Of a DNA stretch of 64,000 nucleotides, positions 1 to 12,890 are shown piece after piece. Position 1 is the first letter of the stretch; every line of letters begins with the position of its first letter. Where the stretch lies: positions 542,884 to 606,883 of the forward strand of contig ML977002.1 in assembly GCA_010015675.1 (NCBI GenBank). Direction: 5' to 3'. The translations under genes and the position numbers were made by a program. The DNA comes from Byssothecium circinans. Lineage: Eukaryota > Ascomycota > Dothideomycetes > Pleosporales > Massarinaceae. The notes under the pieces are model-generated. The model was given only the letters and a program-made list of their open reading frames with translations, ran no database searches and was not told the DNA's origin.

Positions 1-134
1 ATATCTATCTAGGTTTCAAATTTTAAAAGAAAATATTAAGGTTTAGCTTTGTTATTAAGATATCCTGTTTTGATTTTCTAATGCCAAGCTTTTGAGCGGT
101 TCGGTGGTGTGGGCGGTTCGGTGGTGCTTTACGT
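1..134. mobile_element. Right end of a TIR DNA element cut by the window edge
   Basis: Bases 1-134 match the reverse complement of the left end of the TIR element at 23042-25053, including the subterminal stretch around 30-70 and the terminal repeat with its two tandem GGCGGTTCGGTGG-like boxes (about 95-125). The end reads ..CTTTACGT followed by a TA dinucleotide (135-136), the expected target duplication of pogo/Tc1-type transposition. Only the terminus lies in the window. No coding capacity is visible. Confidence 0.75.
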
Positions 135-136
135 TA

Positions 137-1307
137 ATACTTTATTAGATATAAATTAGATATAGACTAATGCTCTTAAATCTCCTTAATTATTTATAGT
201 TAATAAAGCTAGCCTATTAACTTATTAAGGTTATTTATTCTACCTAAGCTCTAACTAATCTAAAATGCTGTAGCTATTACACTAACTATAAGTTAATTAA
301 TTAGTATAATCTTATTTATTAAATAACTTTACCTTTCTAGCTTCTAGACTATAGTTCTAAGCTAAATAACCTTATAAGCTTATTAGGTAGACGTCTTAGC
401 TTATTATAATAAACATAAGGTAATATTATATTAAGGCTGTGCGCACATAAGCATAGCTACGTAGTAATTCTAATGTAATATTAGCGTATAATATAACTAC
501 TCTCTTTAGGTATAAAGAAGACACTTTTTCTTTTAGTTTAGAATCTAGCTTATTAGTCTTCTTTACCTCTTCTACCTACTTAATTAATTCTTAGCCTATC
601 TCTTTATTTTACTATCTTAACTTTATTTTCTTACTTTAACTACTTTTTATCTATCCTCCCTAACCTTCTCTCTTGCTCTAATTATTTTTTAAACCTTAAT
701 TAGAACTACTAAAGCCTAAAATATTAACCTACGCGCTAGTAGTACTACTTCTAGTAGTATAGGTAGTAGTAGTAGTAGTAAGAAGCTTAATAATAACTAA
801 AAGGGTAGGTATAGGGAAACTAAGCTACTACTTTACCCCTATACTTTAATAACTATTAAATAGGTTATCTTAGAGTTTTATAAGTCTTTCCTTTATACCT
901 TTTAAGTTCCCTTTACTAATATATCTCTTAGTATACTTAAACTATAATAAGAAGATAGACTAATCCTTCTTTATTAAACTAGGCTATTATATTTTTAAGG
1001 CTAGCTAATGTAGTATCCCTCTTAGTCTTATTATTTATACTAGCTTAGTCTAGTATACTACTACTTATAATCTTATAATTATGCGTAATCTAGATATTAC
1101 CCTTAACAAGGTAATAGTTAGTAACTTCTTTAACTTAGCTTTAAAAGGCTTAAAGATACGCACTTTCTATCTTTCTAATATCTAGGTAAGTATATAATAC
1201 TATATAAGAGGCTCTTAAGCCTATAAGGGTAATAAAGTTTATAACTACTATAGTAATCCTTATACTATAAAAGTATTTTACACTTACTAATAGACTACTT
1301 AGAATAG
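137..1307. other. Degenerate AT-rich repeat remnant, left half (interrupted by Gypsy-A)
   Basis: AT-rich, RIP-mutated DNA with no open frame. It continues directly at 14414 once Gypsy-A is removed, because the AATAG duplication joins the two halves. A run of AGT/CTA-type triplets lies at about 729-782, as in a serine-rich coding segment. I could not recognise the parent element. Possible plus-strand reading is broken only by RIP-type stops in places, so it is probably an old transposon and not host sequence. Confidence 0.5.
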
Positions 1308-1798
1308 TGTTATAAATAAGTAGAATATAGGGTATCTAGAACTAGACGATCCAGCGCAGAAGGTATTAAGCCTAGGGGATAGCGACATAGAGGCGCGCAA
1401 GGTAGGATTAAGTTAGCAGGTTAAGTAATATGCTTAGTATGCTACGTGCCAAGAGGATATAGCAAGCATAGCACTTAGTACTCGGTCTGCTACGCCTGCT
1501 ACAGACGTAGCAGATGTAGCAGACAGAGCAGGATAGATTAAAGGAATAGAGTAAGTAGTATAAAGATAGAATAATTCTCTTTTATCTTTCTTATTCTAAT
1601 TCTTTATAGTTAACTTATTATAGTTTATCTCTTACCTAGATTAAGAGTTATTAGTTATTCTATAGTTTGTTATAGAATTAGTTACTTTGCATATTTAACT
1701 CTTAAACTACTAAAGCCTACTACTTAATATATATACCTTATACCTACTAACCTCCCTTAACATGGACTAGGATCTAGCAAGTATACTCTTTAGTAATA
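1308..1798 (+). repeat. Gypsy-A 5' LTR (491 bp)
   Basis: It starts TGTTATAAATAAG and ends GTAATA, a RIP form of GTAACA. The part from about 1537 to the end is shared with the Gypsy-C LTR. The first about 230 bp (U3) are unrelated to it. U3 carries short inverted GTCTGCTAC / GTAGCAGAC boxes at about 1486-1525, and a TATA-like GTATAAAG lies near 1558. Confidence 0.93.
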
Positions 1799-4700
1799 CT
1801 TTAACTACCTATAGGTTTAAGAACCTAAACGTACGTAATAGTAGCTCCTGCTACCCTACGTGCTATTAGTAGTAGTATTAGAATACCTGCTTTAAGTCTA
1901 GTATTAGTAATAGCTAACTAGGCTAACTAGATACAGCAATAGGCTAAGCAGATTAATAGGTTAATACAGGTAATTGCTTAACTCTAGGCTAAGGACACTA
2001 TACCCTATAGAAAGATTGCAGCGCTAGAAAAGTATAATAGAGGATAAGATAGCCTAAAGCTATTCCTTACTAATATAGATTTGTACTATTAGTTCAACTC
2101 TATAATAGAGGAATAAGATAAGATCCTCGCGGCTAGAATGTACCTAAAGGATAGGGCAGCTACCTAGATGCAACCCTTTATAGATAACTATCTTACAAAT
2201 AAGATAAAGTATTACAAAGATAACACAAAGGCTATCTTTAAAAGCTAGACAGTATTTAAGGAAGATATTTAGAAGGTATTTAGAGAACTTAACAAAGAGA
2301 CCTAGGCAGAGCAAAAGATATCTTAGATCTAGCAGGAGAAGTTAGTCACAAAGTATATAATAGAGTTTAAATAACTATAATTAAAGATTAATTAGGATAA
2401 TACGCTGTTGCGTATAGCCTTCTATAACAGACTAAAAGAGATAGTTAAGGATAAGATAATCTATTATAATAAGCTAGACGCCCTATAAGATATAATTAAC
2501 CTAGCTACCTAAATTAATAATCAGCTCTATAAATAAGCACTATAGAAGAAACAAAGGGATACGACAATTATTCCTTACTCTAGAAGGTATAGAAAACTAA
2601 AGACGCTATAGTATAACTAAGACAGTAATATAGTAATCATAGATAAAGTCTAATAAAAGAAGTAGTTTAATAAGGGCAAGAGAAGATAGCTAGACGGCCT
2701 AACCCACAAATAACGCTAAGAATGCTTTAAGAAGAAGGTATGTCTTTAATGCGGTGAAGTAAGACACTTCTATAGAGACTACCTAAAGAATTAAAGCTAG
2801 GCTAGTAAGCTTAAAGTAATCAAGATTAGGATAATTAAGTTTAAGGTAATAAGACCTAAGGAGGATAAACTAGAAGTGCCACGTTAGTAGCTTACTCCTT
2901 GCCTACCTTTAGAACTAGATTAAGCAATAAAACTATCTAATAATAATGTTAGTAATATAGATCTTACTCTACCCTCTAAGGGATTCTAGGAATTAGAAAT
3001 ATTACGCCTAAGCTAAGGTCTAGCTAAGAATAAAGTGCTAGACTAGGTAGTTTAACTATAACTAGATACAAAAGTATGCTAGAGGTGCGCTAGTACTACG
3101 CACGAAGGACTAGCTTACGTTATACCTATATTAGTGTACGGTAAAAGAGCTAGCAAAGTAGTAGTAAAAGCTATGCAACTCTAAGGCCTATACATTATAA
3201 GGGATTATATTAAGGTAGAGATACTAGAAAAGGATTTATACTAGGAAGTTAACTAGTATTACTACTAGGAAGATTAGTGTCTTTACTATAAGCATAAATA
3301 GGATAAGGTAAGACAATAACCTAGGCAGATATTACATATTATAATCCTAGATAAAGAAGACATATTAATTAGTTACAATTAGCTTAGGAAGCATAATCCT
3401 GCTATTAATTAGCAAAAAGAAATAATGTTTAGCTAAGAACCTACGCACAAGGTTGCTAGAATATGATATAAAAGATTAAGCCTAGCAATCTAGAGCTTAC
3501 CTAGTTAGACTAGATAGATTAGCAAGATATTGCCTTATAAGATTAGGAAGATCTATAAGAAGAACCTTTTATAGATAAGAGTTATCTAGATATAGAGAGT
3601 TGCGCCTATAAAGGATGAACCCCAATCTATAATACTACTAGAATATAAGGAGTTTTAAGATCTATTTAAGGAATAAGACAAAATCGTATTACTAGACCAC
3701 TAGAATTAGGATCACGAGATTCACCTAAAAGAAGGCACGAAGCTACGCCTAGGACTAATATATCTACTTATATAAGACTAGTAGAAGGAACTACGGGCTT
3801 ACATTAAAAAAAATATACAGTAAAGATATATATAGGAGAGTATAAGCCTAATAGCTTTACTAATTCTCTTTGTCCTTAAGAAGAATAGAAAGCTGCAACT
3901 CTATATAGATTTTAGACAGTTTAACTACGTTATAAGGAAGAACTATTACCTTCTTCCTTTAATTTAAGAACTTATAGACCGCCTCTAGGGAGTTAAGTAG
4001 ATTATAAAATTTAATATCGAAGATAGATTCTATTAAATATAAATAGCTAAGGGCTATAAATAGCTAACGGCTTTTAAGACCTAGTATAGTCTATACGAAT
4101 ACATAGTCATACTTTTTAGACTAATAAACGCGCCTACAACATTTTAGGCACTTGTTAATAGAGTACTTTATAAATACTTAGACGTTTTTATAACTACGTA
4201 CCTAGATAATATACTAGTGTATACCTTAAGGACGCTAAAGGATTATATTAAATATGTTAAAAAGGTGCTTAGGAAGCTTAAAGAGTATTAATTACCCCTA
4301 TAGCCTAAGAAATACAAATTCTACATTATAGAAATAGATTACTTAGGATTTATAGTCTTATAAGACGGCATTACTATAGACCCAAAGAAAGTCAAAACTA
4401 TAAGGGAATAGCTAAAACCTAAGATAGTTAAGGACGTATAATCCTTAGGATTTGCTAACTTCTACTAAAAGTTTATTAAGGGATACTTAAAAACTATAGC
4501 GCCTCTTACAGAGATTACTAAGAAGGATTACCTAGAATTTAGATAGGGAATAAATTAATAAAAAGCTTTTAAAAAACTTAGAGAGTTATTTCTATTAACC
4601 CCTATACTATAGATACACAACCTTGAATGGCTACTAAAGGTAGAAATAAATGTATTAGACTACGCCCTAGGAGCAATACTCTTATAGTAGGGCAAAGATA

Positions 4701-6535
4701 AAAAGTAGAGACTAGTATTTTACTACTCTTAAAAGTTCTTAGGAGCGGAACTTAACTACAATGTTTATATTAAGGAACTACTAGTAATAGTAGATGCCTT
4801 TAAATAATAGCAAGCCTAGCTAGTAGACGCTAAATACTAGGTAGAAGTATATTTAGGTTACTAGAATCTAATAAGTTTTATAATAACTAAGAAACTTAAC
4901 TAACAATAGGTTAGATAGGCTAAGATAATAGTAGACTATAACTTTAAAGTACACTATTACCTAGGATTGCTAAATAGAGTAGCAGATACTCTTAGCTAAA
5001 GATCTAACCTTTAGGAAACAAACTAACCTATCACGCATAATACGGTCTTATAAAAGCACAATAATAGTAGTCTAGGCTATAATTAACCTTAATTAACTAA
5101 GGTAGCTAGGATTAATTACTAGGGACTAGAGGTATACAACTTTATAGACTACAGTTAATTAACTCTAGAATAGAAGGTAGAATATAACTTAGTTAAGCAC
5201 CTTAGGGCGAGACTACCCTAGGATAAGGAATAATAAATTATACTAGACGAAGCTCACATACTAACCCTAATATAAAAATTATATAAGTCTAAGGAATACG
5301 GACACCTAGGGATTGACGAAACAGTTTAATAAATTTTAAACGAATACTTAATACCTAATGTACAAAAAATAGTTTAAAACACAATAGGCAACTATTTAGC
5401 ATATTCTAAGAACAAGCCTAAGAGATATAAGCCCTATAGGTTACTCTAATTACTAGAACCACCCGCACGCCTATAGATTAGCGTTATGATAAACTCTATT
5501 ATAAAGCTCCTAAAATTGTTAGAACCTAGATTAGTATAGCTATGCAACCTAATATTAGTAATTATTAATTAATTAACTAAAGCATTAATATTTGTACTAA
5601 CAGAAGAAATAGTTATAGCCGAAGAAATAGCCTATAAGGTAACTAAGGTACTTGTTAGCTAATATAGTGTGCTAGAATAGTTTATTACTAATTATAAGAC
5701 GCTATTTACCTTTAAGTATTAGAGCACATTCCTAGCGAAACTTAGAGTTAATAAAAGGCTTTTAACTAGCTTCTATCTATAAATAGACGGTTAGACGGAA
5801 CGAACAAACTAGACGCTAGAATAGTATCTAAGGATATACGCTAATAAGCTATAAGACAACTAGGTTGAACTCCTGCTAATAATATAACTAGCTTATAATA
5901 GTATAAAATCCTTAATAATAGGATACTCGCCACACTACGCGAATTACAGATATAAGCTAATTACTTATTAAAATCCTAAGGATGTTAAGAGTCTTTTAGC
6001 TAGAGCTAATAATAAGGCATAACTACTTCGTAAACTATACAACGAACTAAGCCAATAAATTACTTAAAGGAACCTTACAACAGCTAGGTTAGTAAATAAG
6101 AAAAGGCTTAAGGGACTAACCTTTAAAGAGGGGGATAAAGTTTTCTTATTATAAAAAAATCTAAAAACTAAACGGCTATGCAATAAACTAGACAACCTCT
6201 AAATAGGACTATTCTAGATCCTAAAAGCTAAGGGACTAGTAACGTTTAAGCTAGAACTTCCTAAAGGTATATGTATATACTTTATCTTTTATAAATTACT
6301 CCTTAAATTAGCACTACAGGACGCTAAAGTTAAGACGTAAGTTAAGCTTAAAAATAAAAACTACAAGGTTAAAGGGATAGTAGACCTATAGAAATTTAAA
6401 TATTAGTAGAAGTACTTAGTTAAGTAGAAGGACTAGCTAAATAGCTAAAATACCTAGGAACTAATACGGGATCTTATAAGCTATAAGGATTTAGTAAAGG
6501 AATATTACTAATAGTATCTAAAGGCAGCAATTCCG
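1799..6535 (+). pseudogene. Gypsy-A gag-pol (RIP-inactivated, with internal deletion)
   Basis: Gag carries a CCHC knuckle at 2741-2782 (C-X2-C-X4-H-X4, with the last Cys now Tyr). RT follows, with the catalytic YXDD motif read as Tyr-Leu-Asp-Asn at 4199-4210 (GAT to AAT, a RIP change). RNase H and an integrase core follow to about 6100. A chromodomain-like end at about 6360-6500 places it in the chromovirus branch of Ty3/gypsy. Compared with Gypsy-C, sequence around 3345 jumps from the gag end straight to the last part of the protease. The segment with the protease Asp-Ser-Gly site and the gag C-terminal linker is therefore missing. Many TAG/TAA codons stand where Gln or Trp is expected. It cannot make active protein. 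Confidence 0.9.
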
Positions 6536-6619
6536 AGCTTACTAGGAAAATAGAAAAGTTAAAGGATAAAAAAGGATTTAAAAAAGAATCTAAAATTAAA
6601 GGAAAATTAGCTTATAACT

Positions 6620-7130
6620 AGCCTAGGTTAGTTAGAGGTCTAGATTATAGTAATAAAGGAACCTTAGTAGCGACTATACTAGATTCTCTAGAAGAGCCTT
6701 TCTAAATACCTATCTTCTTTTTAAGAGCTTTTAGTTTAGTAATAGATACTTTCTTATTAGTAAACAGCTTTTATTCTTTATTAGTAGTTAAGTCTAACTA
6801 ATTTTCTAAATCTAGTTTTTAACAATTAAGCTTAACCTTGCGTTGCTTAACTTCTTAAAGCTTATGACAAAGCTATTAACACTTCTAAGTAAAGGTAGCA
6901 AACTTTTTTTTTAAAGGAAAGAGAGAATATTTTACCTTAGTAGAAACGTACTCCACACAGTTACCCTCTAGCAATAGAAGATAGCGCAAACTTTTCTTAT
7001 AGCAATAATAATACAGTTTAGCGACAGCGTAGTCTATAGCACGAATCTAGGTAATATAAGACTACTTATAATTAGTTAATAAGACCTTAGGTATAGTTAG
7101 GTAGAGAACTATAGAATACTTAAGGAGGAT
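6620..7130 (-). pseudogene. Antisense accessory ORF of Gypsy-A, Zn2Cys6-like plus coiled coil
   Basis: This lies between the chromodomain end of pol and the 3' LTR, on the strand opposite to pol. On the minus strand from 7013 down to 6927 the frame gives the spacing C-X2-C-X6-C-X7-C-X2-C-X6-C. Two of the six positions are still Cys (codons at 7004-7002 and 6959-6957) and four are Tyr, as expected from TGY to TAY RIP changes. The same frame continues to about 6620 as a Lys/Gln/Leu-rich, coiled-coil-like stretch whose only stops are TAA or TAG at likely Gln positions. The true start and end are not defined. It parallels the accessory ORFs of Gypsy-C and Gypsy-D. A DNA-binding role is inferred only from the cysteine pattern. 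Confidence 0.6.
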
Positions 7131-7245
7131 ATAACCTTATAGTTACTAAGAGGTACACACGCTTTATATGCTAGCTACGATCTAATATAGCGTAGCAGCT
7201 AGTCTTTAGAGGTTATTAAAATAATAATCCTAAAGAGAGGGATAA

Positions 7246-7659
7246 TATTATAAATAAGCAGGATATAGAGTATCTAGAACTAGACGATCTAGCGTAGAAG
7301 GTATTAAGCCTAAGGGATAGCAATATAAAGGCGCGTAGGGTAAGATTAGGTTAGCAAGTTAAGTAATATACTTAGTATACTACGTGCTAAGAGGACGTAG
7401 TAAGCGTAGTACTTAGTACTTAGTCTACTACGCCTACTACAAACGTAGTAGATATAGTAGATAGAGTAAGATAAATTAAAAGAATAAAGTAAGTAGTATA
7501 AAGATAAGATAGTTCTTCTTTATCTTTCTTATTTTAATTTTTTGTAGTTAACTTATTACAGTTTATCTCTTACCTAGATTAAGACTTGTTAGTTATTCTA
7601 TAGTTTGTTATAAAATTAGTTACTTTGCATGTTTAACTCTTAAACTACTAAAGCCTACT
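7246..7659 (+). repeat. Gypsy-A 3' LTR, first part (414 bp)
   Basis: It follows a purine tract (AAGAGAGGGATAA, 7233-7245) and starts TATTATAAATAAG, a RIP form of the 5' LTR start. It aligns with 5' LTR bases 1308-1721 and breaks at CTACT, where the Copia element inserted. Differences between the two LTRs are overwhelmingly C/T and G/A transitions. Confidence 0.93.
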
Positions 7660-7817
7660 TGTTAGACTAAACAGTACTTAACTATTCTAGACAGTTTAGT
7701 ACCGTTCCAGCCTAGCGTTAGCTCTTACTTATATAGTTACCTCTCCTAAGCTACACTACTAGACACATAATAGATCACTTTTCGCATTACATGCTTTTAG
7801 GTCTCAACTATCTAATA

Positions 7818-7830
7818 GTTATAAGCCTGG
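7818..7830 (+). other. Copia primer-binding site (half initiator tRNA-Met type)
   Basis: GTTATAAGCCTGG lies immediately after the 5' LTR. It is complementary to the anticodon arm of an initiator tRNA-Met with stem CCAGG and loop CUCAUAA, except for one G-to-A change. Priming from a cleaved half of this tRNA is known for Drosophila copia and yeast Ty5. The match is my inference from the generic tRNA sequence. Confidence 0.6.
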
Positions 7831-7899
7831 CTTAACTCTATCTACTTAATTATTATATACGAATAAGTAGCTATACTACCCCCATCTATACTAACTTAC

Positions 7900-10800
7900 T
7901 AACACCTTATTGTGCACCTTCTACCTACTTTAGCGTTACTCGTAATTAAGTAGCCTATAATAATGCTTCTACAAGCAATTATAATAGCCGCTATCACAGC
8001 GTCCAACACCGTTCTTAGTGGTCCAAAGACCTAGGATGCTTAGTTTACCATATTTAAAGGCAAAGCTATTGCTACTAATCTATAGCAATACCTTAATCTA
8101 GAGGCTATTAATAAGCCCTCGCTCAAACCACCACTACAGCTAACGGGCAATGAATCGAACGCACGCGCTATTATTTAGAAGGAACGTTACAAGGAATATA
8201 CTATTAAATACAAACTGTTATTAGACTTAGGCAACTACATGCTTAATACAATTAAAACTACGCTGTACGGGTAACTTGTCGACTATCCTAAGATTGCTAA
8301 GAAGCTTGAAATCCTTTATATCATGTTTAATCAAACACAAGTAGTAAAAATTAATAAAGCGCGTAACAAATACAACAACTATAAGAAGAAAATAGTAGGG
8401 CGAGATGCCTTTAAGAACTAGTCGCATGAATTCTAACTTACGCTAAACAAAGTAAAGGAACTTAAGCTACTAGAAGTTGACGGCTTTTAACTCTAATATA
8501 ATCTTTTTAAAGTGTGCTTTTACATTAACTACGCGCTCGCTACTAACATAATCCTTAAAGTTAATAAAGCTAAAACGGCTTACTAAGCTATACTAGCTAA
8601 AGCAAACACGCGCACTACGACAATTCCCGCCGTCATAGATAAAGAAGGCAATAAGATATAATGGAAAGAAATAGTTAAAGTTTCTACGGCTTTACTAGTA
8701 ATTTCTAACAAGTATACTATTAAGGCCCTTATAGCTAGATTTAATTAGTCAAACGCGTAGCTAGCCGTACTTATAGTTTAAACCTGTCGTACTACCTTTG
8801 CTACTTATAGTAGTAAATAGTTACTATACAACATGAATACTAACTAATAAGAAGCCGCGAACTAAAAGCGTACTAACTTAAAGGTTAATACAGACCCTAA
8901 CAACAAACTAAATAACAATAAATTAAAGAGGAAAAAACAGGACCGCAAACATAGTAGTAAGCCTTGCCTGTATAGTAACAGCAATTCCTATAAAAAGTTC
9001 TAAAGGAACTATCCTTACTTTATTCCTAAGGCCTAACCTTGAAACTAGCATCCTAATAAGCAAAAAAAAGAGACAGTAAATAAATAGCTTAATTCTAGTG
9101 ATACTAACAAGCGCTAGAGCATTATTAAATTAATCTAAACTAAAGCGCGCGATCTATCTTATCTAGCTAACTAGTTAGCTAATACACTAGATGCAGGCAA
9201 TTAAGCTTTAGACACTAAAACTAAGCACCATACGCTAGTTATAACTAGCTATACCGCTTTTAACACTTAGAAATAGAAGGACTCTTTTTTTTTAATGCTT
9301 TATTCATGGACCCTAGACCATGCTTTTAACGTACACGTCTGTAATAATCTATTAAAGTTAAAGTAGGAACGTCCAGCCTATAATAAGTTTATTAGAAGTA
9401 AAGATAGCGTCTCTTTTATTCTAGCTTATGGTAAATGCTACGTTATCCTTTTAACGCTAGCGAGTTCTTAGATATTTACTCTTCTTAACATCGCCTTAGT
9501 ACTAAATTACGCGACCTTATTAGTAGCTCTATTACATCTCTTAGATAGTAATGTTTACTTTAACTTAGGAAGACTAGTCTTATACTAGCTAAACTATAAG
9601 AAAAATCTAGTATAGTGCAACGTCTTTAAGAATAGCAGCTACTATATTCTTATTAGCTAAAAGGAAGAGTTTACTAAACCGTTAAAAATAGTTAAGTACA
9701 GTTTAGAACCGTCTAGTACTATTAATAGTTCCGAACTATTAAGTACTATTTAGAACTATTTTAACTAATAACTACAACCTACGCCTAGCTTATACTACTA
9801 TGCCATAGCTATATACAAACATCGACAACGTCATAACTAATAGAACTAATCCGAAGCTCCTCGTAAGCCACGTTAGCTTACAGGACTTAAAGCTTATATA
9901 CTACTTAGTTACCTAGGATTAGAGCCTCTTAAGCATCTTACTACTACTTTATTAGAGATCTATATTTTAACCCTACTACTAGCAACCAAAGACTGCCCTT
10001 AGTGCAGCGCTAACAAAGCAACTAAGCAAGTATTATGTCGCTTTGAATGCGAGCAGCCACTAACTAAACCATTTGAGTCAATTGCTATCAATATAATTGA
10101 GCTTAACTACCTTACATTTATTGGCAAACGTTACGTTTTCTATGCCTATGACGTATTCTTAAAGTTTAACTTCGTCATTATTATTAAGAAGAAGAACTAA
10201 AAGAGCTTGCTTGCGGCCTTTAAGAAGGTCGACTAACTTATTAAACGTTAATTTAATACTACACCTATCTTTCTCTATCTTAACAGTGGAAAAAGCTATA
10301 GATTTGAAGCCCTTAATAACTTACTAGTTTCCTATACTAAGTTAGAAAGAATACAGCTTTAACTCCGCTCTCTAGATACACTAGCATAATTAGGCCACGT
10401 AGAACGCTTAGGACGCAATTTTATTAAATAAGTCTAGTTACTTCGTATAACGTCTAGTCTTTTACTATATCTCTTAAGAGAGTTCTACTTATACGCTGCT
10501 TATCTACTTAACCGCACACTAACTAAAGCGCTTAGGTAGAAAATACTATTTAAAACTATCTATAACTATTAGCCGTTACTAGCCTATCTTTACATGTATA
10601 GTTGTCGCGTATACGCTCTACGCAAGAAAATTAACTGCAAAAATAAGCTTACTCCTCAAGCACTTATCAGCTATCTCGTTGGCCTTAATTCCTGCAATAT
10701 TTATCGTGTTTAGCTACTAAGAGCTACATCCTTTAGCTATAGAGGAAAGATTATCCGTACTAAGGATGTTACTTTTAACGAGCACCTATTCTACGGCTTA

Positions 10801-12890
10801 CATAATAGGGAAATGCTTAGGGGCCTTAAGCTTAACAACGTTATCTATACTATTAAACTTAATAATCCCCTTAATCTACTAGACAGTGACGCTTCTTTAG
10901 TTACAAAGGATAAAGCTAAACTAGAGCATAATAGTAGTGCTACTAATACGCATACTATTATAGTTAATTCTACTAAGGCTATGCTAGCTACTAATGCTTG
11001 CAATACTTCTCTAAATCTATGTCTAACTCCTATATTAATAGCTACTCTAGGACAACTATTAGAGTAACTAATACTATTCTAAACAGTGTTAAACCGTTAT
11101 AGAATAGTACTAAACCGTCACGGACGCTTAAGTAACGCACTAGTTACGTTATCGAACGTAATTAAGCTACTAAACTAGGGAAAGCGCAAGTATACTACTA
11201 ATAAGTACATTAAGCCTACTAACGTACTTAATCATTAAACCTAACCGCGTATTATAAACGCGCTAGTTACCTACTAGAGCTCTTTTGTATCCGTAGCTTT
11301 TATACTAAAGACTTAACTTTATTGCTTATAGCTTTTACCTGTGCTAAGGTTTTAGAATAATCTTAAGAACTTACTAACTAAAATCCGTAGTAGCTTTATA
11401 GCTGCATGTAGAGCAGAGATTGACACTATTACTTGAAAAGGCACGTATAGAGAGCTTGCTACGGATGAAATTAATTCCTTTTAGCTTGAAATCCTCCCTC
11501 TAATGTGGGTTTAGATATATAAGTTCAATAGAGATTACTTAATTAAGTTTAAAGCACGCATCTGTGTACGAGGAGATCTATAAATAATAGCTAAAGATAC
11601 TTAAGCAAGTACATTAGCTATACGCATATTCTGTACCCTTATAGCAATTGTAGCTTACTTTAACCTTAAAATTTGATAGTATAATGTAGTTAACGCTTTT
11701 ATTAATACGCTTCTACTACAACTTATCTATACATTTTAACTAGAAGGCTTTAGAGATAGCAACTACATCTAAGAACTACTTAGAGCCTTATACGGTCTTA
11801 AAATCTTTCCCTTTTTTTAGTATAATAACTTTATGGCTACCCTTCAATCTCTTAGCTTTTAACTTATCCTTGATGCTAACTGTCTATGGACCAATGATAA
11901 GATAGTTATGTTCTTTTACATAGATAATATTATTATAATAATGAAGCCTAGTTACACTAAAGCCCTTAACAAGTTTAAATAAAAGCTCTCTAGTTAATAT
12001 GAAATTACTAACTTAAAAGATCGTACTAAACAAACGTTCTACGGTATTACTATTTATTAAAACTGTAAGGACAGCGATCTCTAGCTTTTATAAATGGCCT
12101 ATATCAACACTATTTACTACAAATACTACGCACTTAAGCCGTGGAACAGGTGTCCTCTTACACTGCTACTATCTAAAGCCCTAATTCCATCCTTAGGCAC
12201 TAAGAATCTATCGAACGCTAAACGCTACGCACAGGTAGTTAGTTTAATAGGCTACGCTGTAGGTACGATGCGCCTAAACGTCTCTAAAGCTTACTTAAAG
12301 CTAGCTAAGTTCCTTACTAACCTATTAGGCAAACACATAGCTATAGCTTACTAATGCCTAGCTTATTTGTTTTATATATAGGACCTAAGCATTTACTACT
12401 TAGCTAACAATAATACCGCAATCAACTACATTAAAGATTAGGAAGAAGTTAATTTCTTCCTAGCTATAGACGCTTTATACGTTAACTATAAGAAGACTTG
12501 CTGCTCTACTTAAGGCTAAGTCTTTATGTTCTTTAGCGGACTTATAGACTAGAACTTAACTTTTTAACGGTGTGTTACTAAGTCTACTACTAAAGCTAAG
12601 CTTATCGCTGCCTTTGCTAGAGCTACATAGCTAATATAGTAGTAGCGCCTATTATACGACCTTAGTCTATAGTTCTAATATAACTAAATCCTACTATATA
12701 ATAACTAACAAACTATTAGCCTTCTTATAAAAGAGGTACTATAGCTTAAAATAATCTTACGCTACGTTGATATTTATTATCACTGGCTCCGTCAAGCCAC
12801 TCAAGACGGCACAATCCATCCTGTATATGTAAAAACGAAAGCATAACCTACTAATAGGTTTACTAAGCTACTCACTCGTTAGAAGTATAA
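7900..12890 (+). pseudogene. Copia gag-pol, RIP-inactivated
   Basis: The gag-like part occupies about 8050-9000. The integrase region at about 9985-10200 contains a C-X2-C pair followed by the start of the catalytic core. Reverse transcriptase covers about 11440-11960, with the copia hallmark reading KFKARICVRGDL at about 11550 and the catalytic Tyr-Ile-Asp-Asn (from YXDD) at 11917-11928. Two fragments stay open: 84 codons at 10813-11067, between integrase and RT, and 86 codons at 12094-12354, the RT-RNase H connection. The RNase H region at about 12530-12680 shows the usual KSTTKAKLIAA-type motif. The protein would be cytoplasmic VLP polyprotein in a live element; here it is a relic. Confidence 0.88.

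Noticed and set aside
137..1307. Possible hAT-type transposase N-terminus
   Set aside because: A weak resemblance to a BED-finger-like segment only after assuming many RIP changes; no terminal repeats or catalytic region.
8227..8427. 66-codon minus-strand ORF in Copia
   Set aside because: Antisense to the gag-like region, hydrophobic by chance, no cysteine pattern or conserved position.
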